Shown one piece after another: positions 51,617 to 61,698 of a DNA stretch of 64,000 nucleotides (position 1 is the stretch's first letter; every line of letters starts with the position of its first letter). Position numbers and translations under genes: made by a program. This stretch comes from Hyunsoonleella aquatilis (GTDB taxonomy: Bacteria; Bacteroidota; Bacteroidia; Flavobacteriales; Flavobacteriaceae), in the NCBI RefSeq assembly GCF_014270105.1, contig NZ_JACNMF010000003.1:62001-126000 (forward strand), written 5' to 3'. The notes beneath the pieces were generated by a model. It was not told the origin of the DNA. It did no database searches and saw nothing but the letters and a program-made list of their open reading frames with translations.

Positions 51617-52657
51617 TTATGAGTTATAAACCCTATTTTCCTGTTCATTTACCCTTATAAACGTGGTGCGCTTTGTCAGTTCCTTCAACCGTGCAGCCCC
51701 AACATAAGTACAGGTACTGCGTAATCCCCCTAAAATGTCTTTTACAGTCTCATCCACTTTTCCACGATAGGGTACCTCAACAGTTTTGCCCTCACTGGCG
51801 CGATAATCTGCTACACCTCCTGAGTGTTTGTCCATTGCCGTAGACGAACTCATACCATAGAATTTTTTATAGGGCATCCCGTCCCTTTCAAAAGTTTCAC
51901 CTCCGCTTTCATCATGGCCTGCCAGCATGCCGCCGAGCATCACAAAGTCTGCGCCGGCACCAAAGGCCTTGGCAATATCCCCTGGAGACGAACAACCTCC
52001 ATCACTTATTATTTGACCACCTAAGCCATGAGCCGCATCTGCACATTCAATTATTGCCGAAAGTTGGGGGTAGCCGACACCGGTTTTCACCCTTGTGGTG
52101 CAAACAGAGCCTGGGCCAATGCCCACTTTTACAATATCCGCGCCGGAAAGCAACAGTTCCTCCACCATTTCGCCAGTAACTACATTGCCGGCAATAATCA
52201 CTTTTTCGGGATATTTTCGTCTTGTTTCTTTTACGAATTCTACAAAATACTCCGAATAGCCATTGGCCACATCAATACAGATAAACTTTAGGTTAGGGTG
52301 CGCCTGAAAAATTTCATGAAGCTTATCAGCATCTTCTACACTTATCCCGGAACTAACAGCGATATAATTTTCTATGCCTTTTGGAGCATCCTTCAAAAAA
52401 GCATTCCATTCATTAACACTATAGTGTTTGTGGACAGCCGTAATAAGTTGATCTTCCGAAAGGGATTTCGCCATTTCAAAAGTGCCGACCGTATCCATAT
52501 TTGCCGCTATAATAGGAATACCCGACCATTGTATCGAGCTGTGTAAAAATTTAAATTCCCTCACCAAACTTACTCGTTTTCTACTTTTCAAAGTGGAACG
52601 TTTCGGACGAATCATCACATCCTTAAACCCTAATTTTATATCATATTCTATGCGCAT
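51617..52657 (-). CDS. guaC: GMP reductase
   Basis: 346 residues, the length of GuaC, and lacking the CBS domains of IMP dehydrogenase. Motifs: [54 protein letters not shown] with catalytic Cys186 (same number as in E. coli GuaC), and [33 protein letters not shown]. It converts GMP to IMP with NADPH in purine salvage. Leftward, divergent from the histidine kinase gene. Confidence 0.95.
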   Translation of the reverse strand: MRIEYDIKLGFKDVMIRPKRSTLKSRKRVSLVREFKFLHSSIQWSGIPIIAANMDTVGTFEMAKSLSEDQLITAVHKHYSVNEWNAFLKDAPKGIENYIAVSSGISVEDADKLHEIFQAHPNLKFICIDVANGYSEYFVEFVKETRRKYPEKVIIAGNVVTGEMVEELLLSGADIVKVGIGPGSVCTTRVKTGVGYPQLSAIIECADAAHGLGGQIISDGGCSSPGDIAKAFGAGADFVMLGGMLAGHDESGGETFERDGMPYKKFYGMSSSTAMDKHSGGVADYRASEGKTVEVPYRGKVDETVKDILGGLRSTCTYVGAARLKELTKRTTFIRVNEQENRVYNS

Positions 52658-52679
52658 TTCCTTGTATTTTAGGCTATCT

Positions 52680-52687
52680 CAAATGTA
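52680..52687 (-). promoter_or_regulatory. -7 element TACATTTG for guaC
   Basis: The minus strand reads TACATTTG, perfect TAnnTTTG, 22 bases before the ATG at 52657, predicting a leader of about 15 bases. Too short for a purine riboswitch. Confidence 0.5.
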
Positions 52688-52768
52688 TTATAAATTTGGT
52701 TATGTAACTATGTTTACAAGATATTAATAATTATTCTTTCGTATCTTTATCGAATTATTTCTTGTAGA

Positions 52769-54199
52769 ATGACATTTCCCCCAAAGACAAAAAAAGAGTT
52801 TAAAGTCCTTGCTATTGCTTCTGCTTTAGGAATTGTCCTTCTAGGGGTGTTATTTTTTGTGGGTACTAAATTGATCAGCGATGATTACTACCTAGTTACA
52901 TTCTCTCTGCTACTTTTTGTTTTATTGGTTTTTACAGTCTTGGTACTGTTGTATAATCTGCGTTCCCAGATAGAAGGCGATGTTGTGGAATCCTACCTTA
53001 ATAACAGGATAAACGAACTGGAATTAGAACTCCAAAAAGCTTTGGAGACTTCGGAGCATAAGTCTATTTACTTGGCAAATATGAGCCATGAAATTCGAAT
53101 TCCCTTGAGTACTATTTTAGGGATGATAAGAATGTTGAAAAATACAGATTTGGACTTAGACCAGAGGGCGCAGGTTGAAATTGCTGAATACTCCTCAGAG
53201 CATTTGTTGCAACTTATTAATATGATATTGAATAACTCCAAGGGCATTGAAGGCCATTTGGAATTGGAGCAAGCAACGATCGACATAGAGTCTGATTTGT
53301 CGAAATTGTTAAAAATATTTGAATACCAAGCATGGGAAAAAGGGTTGGAGTTCGAGTACAATTTTGCAGGTGAGGAAAAGCCGAAATTTTTGCTTTTAGG
53401 CGATTTGGGCAAAATCCAACAAGTATTGATTAATTTGGTCAACAATGCCATAAAGTTTACCCATTCGGGGAAAATTGCGGTGACTATCGACCATACAGTA
53501 ACTCACGACGACCATCAGGTGGTTACTTTTTATATAAAAGACACCGGCGTGGGCATGAAGAGACACGAGGTTGAGCATGCTTTTAGTACTTTGGAAGAAC
53601 GTGATATTATGCCCTTACAGCACTACCGGGGCTCTGGAATTGGGTTGGCCGTAACTAAAAAGCTGGTTGAGCTAATGGGTGGCGAATTAAAATTGGAAAG
53701 TAAGGAAAACGAAGGTTCTACATTTTATTTTAGTTTACAATTGAAAAAAACCTTGAACTTGAAGCAAGAGCTTCCGGAGGAAACCCCCATTTTGCTCAAT
53801 AAGTTTGATTATCGATTTAACGTGCTTGTAGCCGAGGATAATAAAATGAACCAAAAGGTGATTAAGTTTTTATTGGAACAGCAAGGGGCTGAATGTACTT
53901 TTGTAACCAATGGTTTGGATGCAGTTAATCTCTATAAGGTCATCGATTTCGATATGATTTTTATGGATATTTACATGCCGAAAATGAACGGCTATGAAGC
54001 TACCAAGATTATAAAAAACTCTGATAAATTCGCGAAGCATAAGATTCCGATCATTGCGGTTTCTGCCAGTGCTTTTGAAGAAGATATTGAAAATGCAAAG
54101 GCTTCGGGTGTAGATGAATTTTTGGCCAAACCTATCGACAACCAAAAATTGCGAAACCTCTTAAAGCGTTATGCTCTCGAAAAAGAAAATGTGTCCTAA
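52769..54199 (+). CDS. Hybrid sensor histidine kinase / response regulator
   Basis: 476 residues. Two transmembrane helices (about 12-32 and 44-64) with almost no periplasmic loop, so it senses within the membrane or cytoplasm. A coiled coil leads into the kinase: H-box YLANMSHEIRIPLSTILGM (His107), N-box INLVNNAIKFT (about 221-231), DTGVGM (258-263), GSGIGLAV (288-295). A receiver domain follows with VLVAEDN (353-358) and FMDIYMPKMNG (phosphoacceptor Asp400). The output partner is not encoded nearby. The last codons overlap the stop of convergent ridA by 4 bases. Confidence 0.95.
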   Translation: MTFPPKTKKEFKVLAIASALGIVLLGVLFFVGTKLISDDYYLVTFSLLLFVLLVFTVLVLLYNLRSQIEGDVVESYLNNRINELELELQKALETSEHKSIYLANMSHEIRIPLSTILGMIRMLKNTDLDLDQRAQVEIAEYSSEHLLQLINMILNNSKGIEGHLELEQATIDIESDLSKLLKIFEYQAWEKGLEFEYNFAGEEKPKFLLLGDLGKIQQVLINLVNNAIKFTHSGKIAVTIDHTVTHDDHQVVTFYIKDTGVGMKRHEVEHAFSTLEERDIMPLQHYRGSGIGLAVTKKLVELMGGELKLESKENEGSTFYFSLQLKKTLNLKQELPEETPILLNKFDYRFNVLVAEDNKMNQKVIKFLLEQQGAECTFVTNGLDAVNLYKVIDFDMIFMDIYMPKMNGYEATKIIKNSDKFAKHKIPIIAVSASAFEEDIENAKASGVDEFLAKPIDNQKLRNLLKRYALEKENVS

Positions 54200-54585
54200 A
54201 TGCCCATTACAGAGGCAATCATACTTATTTCTACATTCACCCCTTTAGGAAGTTTAGCCACCTGAACGGTTTCCCTTGCTGGCGCATTGGCATCGTCAAA
54301 AAAACTGCCGTATACTTCATTTATGGGCGCGAAATCATCCATATTGCTAATGAAAATTGAAGATTTCACCACATTGTTAAAAGTCAAATCCGCAGCTTCA
54401 AGAATAGCACCTAGATTTTTCATAACCTGAAGGGTCTCACTCTTTATATCGCTCAAAACCAATTCGTTGGTTTCTGGGTTTATAGAAATTTGTCCAGAAA
54501 TGTACAGCGTATTTCCGGTTAAAACAGCTTGGTTGTATGGCCCAAGTGGGGCGGGAGCATTGTCTGTATTAATTATGGTTTTCAT
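54196..54585 (-). CDS. ridA: RidA family enamine/imine deaminase
   Basis: 129 residues, full length. Motifs: INTDNAPAPLGPYNQAVLTGNTLYISGQI, a central LEAADLTFNNVVKSSIFI, and the C-terminal PARETVQVAKLPKGVNVEISMIA, with the conserved arginine that binds the carboxylate of the substrate. It hydrolyses reactive enamine intermediates. It overlaps the kinase gene tail to tail by 4 bases and lies downstream of lptD on the same strand. Confidence 0.95.
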   Translation of the reverse strand: MKTIINTDNAPAPLGPYNQAVLTGNTLYISGQISINPETNELVLSDIKSETLQVMKNLGAILEAADLTFNNVVKSSIFISNMDDFAPINEVYGSFFDDANAPARETVQVAKLPKGVNVEISMIASVMGI

Positions 54586-54646
54586 ATGTGCTCATATTGT
54601 AGTTTTAAAGATAGCAATAAAAATGAAGAAAATACCCTAATAAATT

Positions 54647-57373
54647 TTAAAGCGTCTGGTCTGGCTGTCTGCGTTTTTCGTATTTCAGGTCTTGAAGCAG
54701 CGAAGATTTTATACCAATAAAGAAATTCCAAGAACTACGTGAGCTAAATGGAACCCAACTGAAATTCATTCGCCAACTCAATAAATCCCTTTCAAAGCGC
54801 AATTGGGTAAAGGTAAATCCATGGTTTTTTAAATCATAACCTGAAGAAGCACCTATCGACCATTTTGGGGAGAGCTCAATATCTCCCGAAAACATAAGGG
54901 AATGTGATGAGATTTCGTTGTTCCTCCTTTGGTTAGAATAATTAATGGCATACGCCAAACGCAAACTCCAGGGAATCTTAAAGTTGTAGAACTCGTCGTC
55001 TTCCTCCTTTTTGTCCTCCTCTTTTGCGTCAAAACGGTCGGTTGCAAAATCTTCCGGCCGTCCAAATAGGTCGTCTGCGCGCCCTCCGTTTAACAAGTTT
55101 TCTTGAATAGCAGGGTCGTCCTTGTCTCCTTTCTTGCTTTTATTGTCTTTGCTGGATAGAGAGTAGCTAAGGTTTAAATTAGCATTGGTAAGTCTAAATA
55201 GACTTCCGCCATTGTCGATATTGAATTTGTCAATTCTTTGGTTGTTATTATCCAAAGCGTACGGATCCATTGTTGCACTAAAGTTAACGCTCATCTTGTT
55301 ATCGAATAACTGGGTTCCGCCTGTCATTCTGATCGGGCTCCATTGCAATGAGTCACCAGCAAAATTATAAGCAGTCGAAAAGTTGAGATTGTTTAAAAGA
55401 ATCACCTTTTTAGGCTCTGTGGCCGTAGAATCCTTATCTCTAACTTTGGCCTCAAAATTATTGGATAAAGAAATCCCCATCGAGCTTGAAAACGTCTTTC
55501 CCGGAACACCAAAAATGGATTGTTCAAAGCGCGTAAACTCTACATCCTCACGAGTTAATCCGTCCGCACTAACTACCTCGTAAGTATCATAATATTTATC
55601 AAAAGCCGGATTGATATTATAGCTAATTGAGGGTCGCATTACATGTCTTATGGCCTTTATTTTTCGATCCTCACCTTTCTTTTCGAAATTGAACATCCCA
55701 TAAACCGTAGTTCCTAAACTAGTACTGAAATTGTAGGTCCGGAAAGAATCAAATCCACCAATAGTGTCCGTAATGACCTCCTGTTCCTCTTGGTCAAAAC
55801 TTCGGTCAATGGTGTTAAAGGTCCAAACCTCACTGTAATTGGTTGCTGCCGTTAGACTAAAATGCTTGAATACCTTAAAATTTGTACTCAATGGAATGTT
55901 GTGCTGAAAGCCTGCCCTAGCATCATCAAACATTTCCTTTTTGAAGAATAACGAATCCGTAGTTCTAATTCTATTTTCACCTCTTACGTTATACTGAAAG
56001 TTGACATTTTGAATGATACCTTTTTTGGTTCCAGTTCGAGGCGCAAAAGGAAATATCCGGCCAACACTCGCCTGAAAAGTAGGCAGGGTCATGTCGATTT
56101 GCTCGGTTTGGGTGTTTTGCGAATGCGTTGCCGTTAGGCTGAAATTTACTTGAGGCTCTCCCTGAAAAGTCTTGGAGTATGAAATTGAGGAAGATAAGTT
56201 GTTGTTCAAGAAACTCCCTGTTGTATTTTGGTTGATAGAGGCACGGTAAAATGAACTACTACCGAGGTTTACCGAAGCAGTAAACCGCGAATTGGGACTA
56301 GCCTTTGCGTCCTGGCTATGCGACCATCGCAGATTGTACAACCTGTTGATAGCATAGTCTGGAAAACCACGTTCACTAGTGATGAGGTTTTCAAATCGAA
56401 AGGCGAAATTACCCCTGAACCTATAGCGCCAGGCGTAGGTGCTTTCGGCCCTAAGGCCGTAACTTCCATTAGTGTAATAATCGCCCCTTATGGCCAGATC
56501 AACAAAGTCGCTAATGGCGAAGTAGTAGCCACCGTTCTGTAAAAAATAACCTCTTTCGTTCTGTTCTCCAAAGGTTGGCATCAAAATACCAGAGGTGTGC
56601 TTTTCCGTTTGCGGAAAGAAACTAAATGGCAACCAAATAGGCGTGGGCACATCATAAATAAAAAGTCCCGCAGGACCAGTAATAATCTTCTTTTTTGGCA
56701 CAATTTTGGCCTTGGTCATTTTGATATAATACTCCGGGTCCTCAAGGTTTTCTGCAGTAGTGTATTTTGCTCTTTTCACAAAATATACGGAGTCGTTTTC
56801 TTTTTTGGTCACTTCCGCAATTACAGTTCCACCTTCCTGTTCGGTAACGCTGTTATAGATTAACGCTTTTTGCGTTTTCGTGTTAAACAAAATCGAATCA
56901 GGTTTGACTATTTGGCTCCCCTGGGTAAAAACTGGACCTTGGGTGTATGCTCCTGTTGAATCTACAATTCCTTTGGCATAAACCTCATCGGTTTTATAAT
57001 TGATAGTAATATCCCCGGATTTTATATTGACATCTCCATAAGTTACCTCCGCTTGGTTATAAAGGTATATTTTCTGTTTTTTCTGGTTTAGGGATGTATA
57101 GTCTTGAGCTTTATAGGTTACGATATGATCCAAAAACTCCTTTTTCTTCGGTTTTATAGAATCGTTTACAATGGTATCTTGAACTGGCTCTGGAAGTTCG
57201 GCGTTTTTCACGATCTGTGGCGTAATCAAACTATCTATTTTTACAGCTACCGAATCTGCCCTGCTTGGTTTGATAGTTTTTTTCTTTTCTGGGATGTCTT
57301 GAGTGTAGCCAAACGTGTTGATAAACACTGTAAAACTCAATGCAAAAAGTATTTTAAACTTGTTTGTACCCAA
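54647..57373 (-). CDS. lptD: LPS-assembly protein LptD (Bacteroidota type)
   Basis: About 908 residues from TTG 57373, which yields a clean signal peptide (GTNKFKILFALSFTVF...GYTQ). A longer frame starts at TTG 57424, but that codon lies inside a -7 promoter box. An N-terminal OstA/LptA-like jelly-roll (about 80-240: LYNQAEVTYGDVNIKSGDITINYKTDEVYAKG) leads into a long outer-membrane barrel (IWLPFSFFPQTEKHTSGILMPTFGEQNERGYFLQNGGYY, many FNxSxS-type strands, ending FFIGIKSSLLQDLKYEKRRQ). It inserts LPS into the outer leaflet, normally with LptE. Divergent from the amidase gene. Confidence 0.93.
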   Translation of the reverse strand: MGTNKFKILFALSFTVFINTFGYTQDIPEKKKTIKPSRADSVAVKIDSLITPQIVKNAELPEPVQDTIVNDSIKPKKKEFLDHIVTYKAQDYTSLNQKKQKIYLYNQAEVTYGDVNIKSGDITINYKTDEVYAKGIVDSTGAYTQGPVFTQGSQIVKPDSILFNTKTQKALIYNSVTEQEGGTVIAEVTKKENDSVYFVKRAKYTTAENLEDPEYYIKMTKAKIVPKKKIITGPAGLFIYDVPTPIWLPFSFFPQTEKHTSGILMPTFGEQNERGYFLQNGGYYFAISDFVDLAIRGDYYTNGSYGLRAESTYAWRYRFRGNFAFRFENLITSERGFPDYAINRLYNLRWSHSQDAKASPNSRFTASVNLGSSSFYRASINQNTTGSFLNNNLSSSISYSKTFQGEPQVNFSLTATHSQNTQTEQIDMTLPTFQASVGRIFPFAPRTGTKKGIIQNVNFQYNVRGENRIRTTDSLFFKKEMFDDARAGFQHNIPLSTNFKVFKHFSLTAATNYSEVWTFNTIDRSFDQEEQEVITDTIGGFDSFRTYNFSTSLGTTVYGMFNFEKKGEDRKIKAIRHVMRPSISYNINPAFDKYYDTYEVVSADGLTREDVEFTRFEQSIFGVPGKTFSSSMGISLSNNFEAKVRDKDSTATEPKKVILLNNLNFSTAYNFAGDSLQWSPIRMTGGTQLFDNKMSVNFSATMDPYALDNNNQRIDKFNIDNGGSLFRLTNANLNLSYSLSSKDNKSKKGDKDDPAIQENLLNGGRADDLFGRPEDFATDRFDAKEEDKKEEDDEFYNFKIPWSLRLAYAINYSNQRRNNEISSHSLMFSGDIELSPKWSIGASSGYDLKNHGFTFTQLRFERDLLSWRMNFSWVPFSSRSSWNFFIGIKSSLLQDLKYEKRRQPDQTL

Positions 57374-57421
57374 CGCTTTTAGATGTATTTTTGTAAAAGT
57401 ATGGCTCGGTTTTTGAAACGC

Positions 57422-57429
57422 CAAAATTA
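57422..57429 (-). promoter_or_regulatory. -7 element TAATTTTG for lptD
   Basis: The minus strand reads TAATTTTG, perfect TAnnTTTG, 49 bases before the preferred TTG start at 57373. The box includes the TTG that begins the longer frame, arguing against that start. Confidence 0.5.
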
Positions 57430-57594
57430 CATATATTTTTCTTGGATTGATTTATATTTCCGTAGAAATATTTCCGAGTAAAATAAACCCATTTTCAATG
57501 ACGTTTAAAAGGGCAAACAGCATCAAAAACTGAACCTTTTTTAATAAATGTCAAATTAAAATGGTGCAAAAATAGAATAACCATTTTTTACCCC

Positions 57595-58716
57595 ATGAAA
57601 ACGAACAGAGTATTGCATTTCGTATCTTTTTTGATAGTCTTAACATTTGCTGGATTGTTGAATGCTCAAAGCAATGATAAATTTATCGTTGTGCTAGACG
57701 CAGGACATGGAGGAAGGGATTCCGGAACTCCGGGTACCAAACGTTATAAGACAGCTGAAAAGGATATAGCCCTGGACGTAACGCTGGCTGTGGGTAAGCT
57801 TATCAAGCAACATTTGCCCAATGTAAAAGTATTGTACACAAGGACTAAGGATGTATATCCAACCTTGAATAATAGAGCTATTTTGGCCAATGAAAAGAAG
57901 GCGGATCTATTCATATCAATTCACTGCAATGCCCAACCAGGTGGAAAGGGAAATGCTTACGGCTCGGAGACTTTTGTGTTGGGAATTCATAAAAATGCAG
58001 CAAATTTAGAAGTTGCAAAACGCGAGAACTCTGTGATTTATTTGGAAGATAATTATGAGGAAACCTACAAAGGGTTTGACCCAAGTTCTCCCGAATCCCT
58101 AGTCAGTTTAATGATGGCTCAAGAAGATTATTTAGATAATAGTATTGAGCTGGCAAACTACATAGAGACTGAGTTTAAAGTAACAGGCAAAAGAAAAAGT
58201 AGAGGGGTTAAGCAGGCAGGCTTATATGTTTTGGCCTATACCTATATGCCAAGTGTTTTGGTGGAACTCGGGTTTTTAACACATAAAAAGGAGGAGGACT
58301 TCCTTAATTCGAAAAAGGGCAAGGTAGTTATGTCCAAGGCACTTTTTAAAGCCTTGAAGAAGTACATCGATTATATGGGCGCCAATGCAACTAAGACTAT
58401 TAATGATAAAACAAATGCCCATACTCCTGAGGTTCCTGAAATAGCATTTAAAGATGTAACCTTTAAGGTACAAATTGCTGCCAGTTCCAGAAAGTTAATG
58501 CCCAAGCCGTATAATTTTAAGCAATTGGACAATATCTCTCGTATTCAGGAGAATAATCTATATAAGTATTACTACGGAAGCACCTCCAATTATAATGAAG
58601 CTATGAACTTGGTGCAAACTGCAAAATCCAAGGGGTATGCCTCCAGTTTTGTGGTGGCTTTCAAGGGCGACAAAAAAGTACCTTTGGCAGAGGTGTTAAA
58701 TTCTACTTCTAATTAA
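57595..58716 (+). CDS. N-acetylmuramoyl-L-alanine amidase with SPOR-like domain
   Basis: 373 residues. A signal peptide (about 1-24, ending LLNAQ) is followed by an Amidase_3 domain: VVLDAGHGGRDSGTPGT (zinc His, about 33-49), EKDIALDV (zinc Glu), ISIHCNAQPGG (second His) and VELGFLTHKKEEDFL. The C-terminus (about 285-360: FKVQIAASSRKLMPKPYNF, LYKYYYGSTSNYNEAMNLV) is a SPOR-like peptidoglycan-binding domain. It cleaves the amide bond between MurNAc and the stem peptide during cell separation. It is followed by the MCE gene after 35-56 bases. Confidence 0.94.
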   Translation: MKTNRVLHFVSFLIVLTFAGLLNAQSNDKFIVVLDAGHGGRDSGTPGTKRYKTAEKDIALDVTLAVGKLIKQHLPNVKVLYTRTKDVYPTLNNRAILANEKKADLFISIHCNAQPGGKGNAYGSETFVLGIHKNAANLEVAKRENSVIYLEDNYEETYKGFDPSSPESLVSLMMAQEDYLDNSIELANYIETEFKVTGKRKSRGVKQAGLYVLAYTYMPSVLVELGFLTHKKEEDFLNSKKGKVVMSKALFKALKKYIDYMGANATKTINDKTNAHTPEVPEIAFKDVTFKVQIAASSRKLMPKPYNFKQLDNISRIQENNLYKYYYGSTSNYNEAMNLVQTAKSKGYASSFVVAFKGDKKVPLAEVLNSTSN

Positions 58717-58746
58717 GAATTCAATAGTTCCTATCTAAAATTGTTT

Positions 58747-58754
58747 TAAATTTG
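58747..58754 (+). promoter_or_regulatory. -7 element TAAATTTG for the MCE gene
   Basis: Perfect TAnnTTTG match containing the in-frame TTG 58752, 18 bases before the preferred TTG 58773. It suggests an internal promoter in the amidase-MCE operon. Confidence 0.45.
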
Positions 58755-58772
58755 TTTTCAAAAGAAAGCATT

Positions 58773-59711
58773 TTGAAAATTTCAAGAGAAGTAAAAGTAG
58801 GCGTGCTCGTTCTTGTGGGCATCGCATTATTTATTTACGGGTTTAATTACTTAAAAGGGGAGGACATACTCAGTTCCTCCGATACATTCTTCACTGAATA
58901 TGAAAACGTTGAAGGCCTTGTGCCATCAACTCCAGTTACAATTAATGGACTAAGTGTTGGAAAAGTGACTCACATCGATTTTAAAGAAGATGGTTCGGGA
59001 AAGCTAAAGGTGACTATGGTGGTAGATAGCGATTTTGAGTTTTCCAAAAACAGTAGGGCTGAACTTTATGAAACCGGTTTAATTGGAGGTAAGGCCATTG
59101 CCATTATTCCCGCTTTTGATGGTGCTGAAAAAGCATCGAGTGGTGATGTATTGCAAGGTGGTGTTAAAGCTGGCCTAACGGAATTAGTAAACCAGCGCTT
59201 AACCCCTTTGCAGGAAAAAATTGAAATTATGATGGTCGGGGCCGATTCCTTATTGGGCAACGTTAACGAAGTTTTTGATGCCAAAACGAAAGCAAATTTG
59301 AGAGATGCCATTGCACAATTGGACGAGACTATGAAGAACTTTAATGGAGCTTCAAGTACATTAAATAAACTCTTGGCAAATAACGAGGCAAAGCTGAATT
59401 CAACGTTTTCTAATTTAGAAACCATTACTGATGATTTTTCGCAAACTGCAGATCAATTGTCCCAAATCAATTTAAAAGAAACTTTCGATAAACTGGAAGG
59501 CACAATTCAAAATCTCAACGCATTGACAGCTAAAATCGATAAGGGCGAAGGGTCTGTAGGAAAATTAATGAATGATGACGAATTATATATCAACTTGAAA
59601 GGAGCGTCAAAAGAATTAGAAGAATTATTGCGAGACGTAAAACTACATCCAAAACGCTACTTTCGAATTTTATCCAAAAAGGAAATACCTTACGAAGAAG
59701 AAACCAATTAA
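58773..59711 (+). CDS. MCE/MlaD family lipid-transport protein
   Basis: 312 residues from TTG 58773 (KISREVKVGVLVLVGIALFIYGF: positive N-terminus and one transmembrane anchor). The MCE domain follows (about 35-110: YENVEGLVPSTPVTINGLSVGKVTHIDF), then a long helical region with coiled-coil character (about 140-300: LTPLQEKIEIMMVGADSLLGNVN, LDETMKNFNGASSTLNKLL). Such proteins form periplasmic rings or tubes that move phospholipids between membranes. The stop is 2 bases before the Fe-S protein gene, so the two are co-transcribed. Confidence 0.92.
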   Translation: MKISREVKVGVLVLVGIALFIYGFNYLKGEDILSSSDTFFTEYENVEGLVPSTPVTINGLSVGKVTHIDFKEDGSGKLKVTMVVDSDFEFSKNSRAELYETGLIGGKAIAIIPAFDGAEKASSGDVLQGGVKAGLTELVNQRLTPLQEKIEIMMVGADSLLGNVNEVFDAKTKANLRDAIAQLDETMKNFNGASSTLNKLLANNEAKLNSTFSNLETITDDFSQTADQLSQINLKETFDKLEGTIQNLNALTAKIDKGEGSVGKLMNDDELYINLKGASKELEELLRDVKLHPKRYFRILSKKEIPYEEETN

Positions 59712-59713
59712 GC

Positions 59714-61030
59714 ATGTCTTACATACCCAATATTCTTTTTGCCATTGCCCTTATCGTCGGGATTGGTTATTTCTCTAAAAACGTCAAAAAGCTTATCCGC
59801 AACGTAAAGCTGGGCCGTAAGGTAGATATTAGTGATAATAGGAGCGAACGTTGGAAAAATATGATCAACATCGCTTTGGGGCAAAGCAAAATGGTGCGCC
59901 GACCAATATCGGGACTCCTTCATGTTGTTGTTTATGTTGGTTTCATAATTATCAATCTAGAGGTTTTGGAAATCATAATTGACGGCCTCTTTGGTACCCA
60001 TAGAATTGGTCTGAGTGTATTGCCAACTTCGTTTTACGGCTTTCTCATTGGAAGTTTTGAAATACTGGCGGTTTTGGTGTTTATGGCAGTTATCGTCTTT
60101 TGGGTCAGAAGAAATGTGATTAGGCTTGCCCGTTTTTGGAAAGAAGAAATGACCAGTTGGCCTAAGAACGATGCCAATAACATCCTGTATTTTGAAATGG
60201 TTTTGATGACACTGTTTTTGGTGATGAATGCCACGGATTTACAGTTTCAAAGCATGGAATCGGGTAATGTGGTAAGCCAATTCTTGGCACCATTGTTTTC
60301 CGGATTGCCCGAAACTACGTTGCATATCATTGAACGAGGCGCGTGGTGGTTGCATATTTTGGGGATTTTAGTGTTCTTGAATTACCTTTATTTTTCCAAG
60401 CATTTACATATCCTGTTGGCATTTCCAAATACATTTTGGGCACCAATAAAGCCAAAGGGTCAGTTCAATAATTTGGAGGCCGTTACCAATGAGGTAAAGC
60501 TGATGATGGACCCCAATGCAGACCCTTTTGCCGCGCCTGCTGAAGATGTTTCAGGAGACGAAGTTCCCGCCAAATTCGGAGCTAGTGATGTGATGGATTT
60601 AGACAGGTTTCAATTATTGAGTGCCTATACATGTACGGAGTGCGGACGATGTACTTCAGCATGCCCAGCAAATTTGACTGGTAAAAAATTATCCCCACGA
60701 AAAATCATGATGGACACCCGTGACCGTTTGGAAGAAGTGGGCAAAAACATCGACACCAATAATGGTGAGTTCAAGGATGACGGCAAACAATTGCTTGGTG
60801 ATTATATCACACATGAGGAGCTTTGGGCCTGCACGACTTGTAACGCTTGTGTAGAGGAATGTCCTGTAAGCATCAATCCACTTTCGATTATTTTGGATAT
60901 GCGCCGTTTTCTGGTGATGGAACAAAGCGCTGCCCCATCAGAGTTGAACAATATGATGCAAAACATTGAAAACAATGGGGCGCCATGGCCATACAATCAA
61001 ATGGATCGCCTTAACTGGAAGGATGAATAA
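59714..61030 (+). CDS. Membrane (Fe-S)-binding oxidoreductase subunit, HdrC/GlpC-like
   Basis: 438 residues. The first 235 contain about five transmembrane helices (NarI/DsrM-like cytochrome-b type domain; histidines at ISGLLHVVVYVG and TTLHIIERGAWWLH). Then two ferredoxin-type 4Fe-4S motifs: CTECGRCTSACPANLTGKK and CTTCNACVEECPVSINP. It likely passes electrons between the quinone pool and a soluble partner; the second Fe-S gene 670 bases downstream (61699) is the probable partner. Confidence 0.92.
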   Translation: MSYIPNILFAIALIVGIGYFSKNVKKLIRNVKLGRKVDISDNRSERWKNMINIALGQSKMVRRPISGLLHVVVYVGFIIINLEVLEIIIDGLFGTHRIGLSVLPTSFYGFLIGSFEILAVLVFMAVIVFWVRRNVIRLARFWKEEMTSWPKNDANNILYFEMVLMTLFLVMNATDLQFQSMESGNVVSQFLAPLFSGLPETTLHIIERGAWWLHILGILVFLNYLYFSKHLHILLAFPNTFWAPIKPKGQFNNLEAVTNEVKLMMDPNADPFAAPAEDVSGDEVPAKFGASDVMDLDRFQLLSAYTCTECGRCTSACPANLTGKKLSPRKIMMDTRDRLEEVGKNIDTNNGEFKDDGKQLLGDYITHEELWACTTCNACVEECPVSINPLSIILDMRRFLVMEQSAAPSELNNMMQNIENNGAPWPYNQMDRLNWKDE

Positions 61031-61060
61031 TTAACAAATTAGAAACTAAGTCAGATAAAT

Positions 61061-61678
61061 ATGAAAAAAGCCGTTTTAATAATTGTGTTATTATTCACAG
61101 TTAGTGCTTTTTGTCAAACGGAAAAAGGCAATTTCATAGTAGGAGGGTCATCAAATTTTTCGTTTACGTCGTCAAAAAGTAAAATTAAAACTAATAGTCA
61201 GGATTTAGATGGACCACAGGCCACAAATGTTTCGTTTGGCCCTGCTGGTGGTTTTTTTGTGATAAATAATTTGGCTTTAGGTCTGCAAGCACCTATTAGC
61301 TTTGAAAAATCTACTGAAGATCTTAATGGATCTGGCTCGGTTGAGGTTAAAAGCACTTCTTTTGCCGTATCTCCCTTTGTTAGATACTATTTTTCAAAAT
61401 CTTCTATTAAGCCATTTTTGCAAGGTACAATAGGTTTGGGAAGAGTTAAATCACAATTTGAAAGTAACGGAAATGGTTTTAGTAATTCAGAATCGAAATC
61501 TAACTTGTTTTTGTATGGTTTTGATGGAGGGGTCGCTATTTTTATAAATGAAAGTATTTCAATAAACCTAGGCGTTGGGTATTTATCTTCAAGTAGTAAA
61601 CCTGATGAAAGTTCTAATGATTTAAAATTTGTGACTAATATTATTGGCCTTAGCGCTGGAATAAATGTATTCATCTAA
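61061..61678 (+). CDS. Outer-membrane beta-barrel protein
   Basis: 205 residues with a signal peptide (MKKAVLIIVLLFTVSAFCQ). The rest is a porin-like barrel of about eight strands: FIVGGSSNFSFTSSKSK, FGPAGGFFVINNLALGLQAPISF, FAVSPFVRYYF, FLQGTIGLGRV, and a terminal LSAGINVFI ending in an aromatic/hydrophobic residue. It sits between the two Fe-S subunit genes with gaps of 30 and 20 bases, an unusual position. No functional link to them is evident. Confidence 0.9.
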   Translation: MKKAVLIIVLLFTVSAFCQTEKGNFIVGGSSNFSFTSSKSKIKTNSQDLDGPQATNVSFGPAGGFFVINNLALGLQAPISFEKSTEDLNGSGSVEVKSTSFAVSPFVRYYFSKSSIKPFLQGTIGLGRVKSQFESNGNGFSNSESKSNLFLYGFDGGVAIFINESISINLGVGYLSSSSKPDESSNDLKFVTNIIGLSAGINVFI

Positions 61679-61698
61679 AAAATATTATTAAAATAAAC

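Noticed and set aside
52658-52768. Purine riboswitch upstream of guaC
   Set aside because: Leader too short and none of the conserved purine-aptamer loops present.
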